From Mayamaea pseudoterrestris (Eukaryota; Bacillariophyta; Bacillariophyceae; Sellaphorales; Sellaphoraceae), in NCBI GenBank assembly GCA_027923505.1, contig BROI01000001.1:2628501-2692500 (forward strand): a DNA stretch of 64,000 nt, given 5' to 3'. A program made the translations under genes and the position numbers. Shown piece after piece: positions 63,841-64,000 of the stretch. The stretch's first letter is position 1. Every line of letters begins with the position of its first letter. The notes under the pieces were generated by a model. The model did not search any database. It was given only the letters and a program-made list of their open reading frames with translations, and had not been told where the DNA came from.

Positions 63841-64000
63841 CTTGTGTCGAGTCCGCAGCTGTCGTATGTGACATGTGAATGAAGAAAGTGCGCAACCGTC
63901 GTGTGGATGCGTTGTATGAATGGAACGACCAGTTACGACTGATGTGATGTGATTGAAAGAAACGGATTGATCGGATGATCTTCCGAGTGGTCGATGTAGC
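63795..64000 (+). repeat. 3' LTR of element 2, cut by the window end
   Basis: Starts TGACAAG right after the purine tract and matches 57469-57674 with two substitutions. Confidence 0.93.

Larger units (their letters stand above)
57469..64000 (+). mobile_element. Ty1/copia-type LTR retrotransposon 2 (CoDi-like), truncated by the window edge
   Basis: The 5' LTR begins TGACAAGTCGC at 57469 and is repeated from 63795 to the window end. It is preceded there by the purine tract GAGGGGAG, a good polypurine tract. The internal ORF (57961-63840) has integrase before reverse transcriptase. Over the 206 bp visible in both LTRs I count two differences, at 57573/63899 and 57620/63946, so the insertion is young. 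The right end and target duplication lie outside the window. Confidence 0.93.

Overview
This 64-kb window is nuclear DNA from a eukaryote. The most likely source is a diatom or a close photosynthetic stramenopile relative. The evidence is threefold. First, four proteins begin with a signal peptide followed by an ASAFAP-like plastid motif: the site-2 protease (STA-FVP), a small membrane protein (TQA-FSP), chorismate mutase (TMA-FAG) and an MFS transporter (IHA-FNR). Second, two Ty1/copia-type elements look like the CoDi lineages known from diatoms. Third, genes are compact, closely spaced on both strands, and have zero to three introns, mostly 46-145 nt with GTRAGT/YAG ends. No organism name can be given from sequence alone.

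Layout. 0-1.4 kb: coiled-coil nuclear-type protein (-). 1.56-6.79 kb: complete copia element with identical 211-bp LTRs, a 5-bp target duplication and three frame breaks. 7-8.3 kb: protein with a PNRC/EDC1-like decapping-activator motif. 8.7-9.8 kb: aquaporin (-). 10-16.7 kb, all on the minus strand: plastid membrane protein, chorismate mutase, plastid site-2 protease, a NUDIX-JTB fusion and a second JTB-like protein. 17-19 kb: LRR membrane protein (-). 19.11-19.98 kb: non-autonomous TIR transposon with an 8-bp target duplication. 20.6-22 kb: unknown membrane protein (-). 22.5-25.5 kb: F-box/Tubby protein. 25.8-27 kb: BTB protein. 27-29.2 kb: poorly resolved, frame-broken minus-strand coding sequence. 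29.3-29.9 kb: 2H phosphoesterase. 30.5-32.4 kb: RING protein. 32.6-35.2 kb: SEC13 (-) divergent from an Elongin A-like gene. 35.6-38 kb: DDX5/DBP2-type helicase (-). 38.2-40.2 kb: neurochondrin-like solenoid. 40.8-45.2 kb: two-module glycosyltransferase (-) divergent from dolichol kinase. 45.6-47.1 kb: plastid MFS transporter. 47.4-50.4 kb: La-motif protein (-). 51.1-52.7 kb: Oxa1-type insertase. 52.8-55.6 kb: PrsW-type intramembrane protease with a long secreted N-terminus (-). 56.2-57.5 kb: decayed coding relic. 57.47 kb to the window end: second copia element, with an intact 1959-codon ORF and its 3' LTR cut by the window edge.

Most genes are unrelated housekeeping functions: secretion, glycosylation, RNA metabolism, transcription, and plastid or mitochondrial biogenesis. 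No gene cluster or operon-like pathway is evident. The points most worth checking are a possible self-priming mechanism in the first retroelement, the NUDIX-JTB fusion, a chromodomain-like module inside a copia polyprotein, the secreted-PrsW architecture and the TIR element. Several exon structures were assembled by hand from splice signals and reading-frame continuity, and total coding length was checked for divisibility by three.
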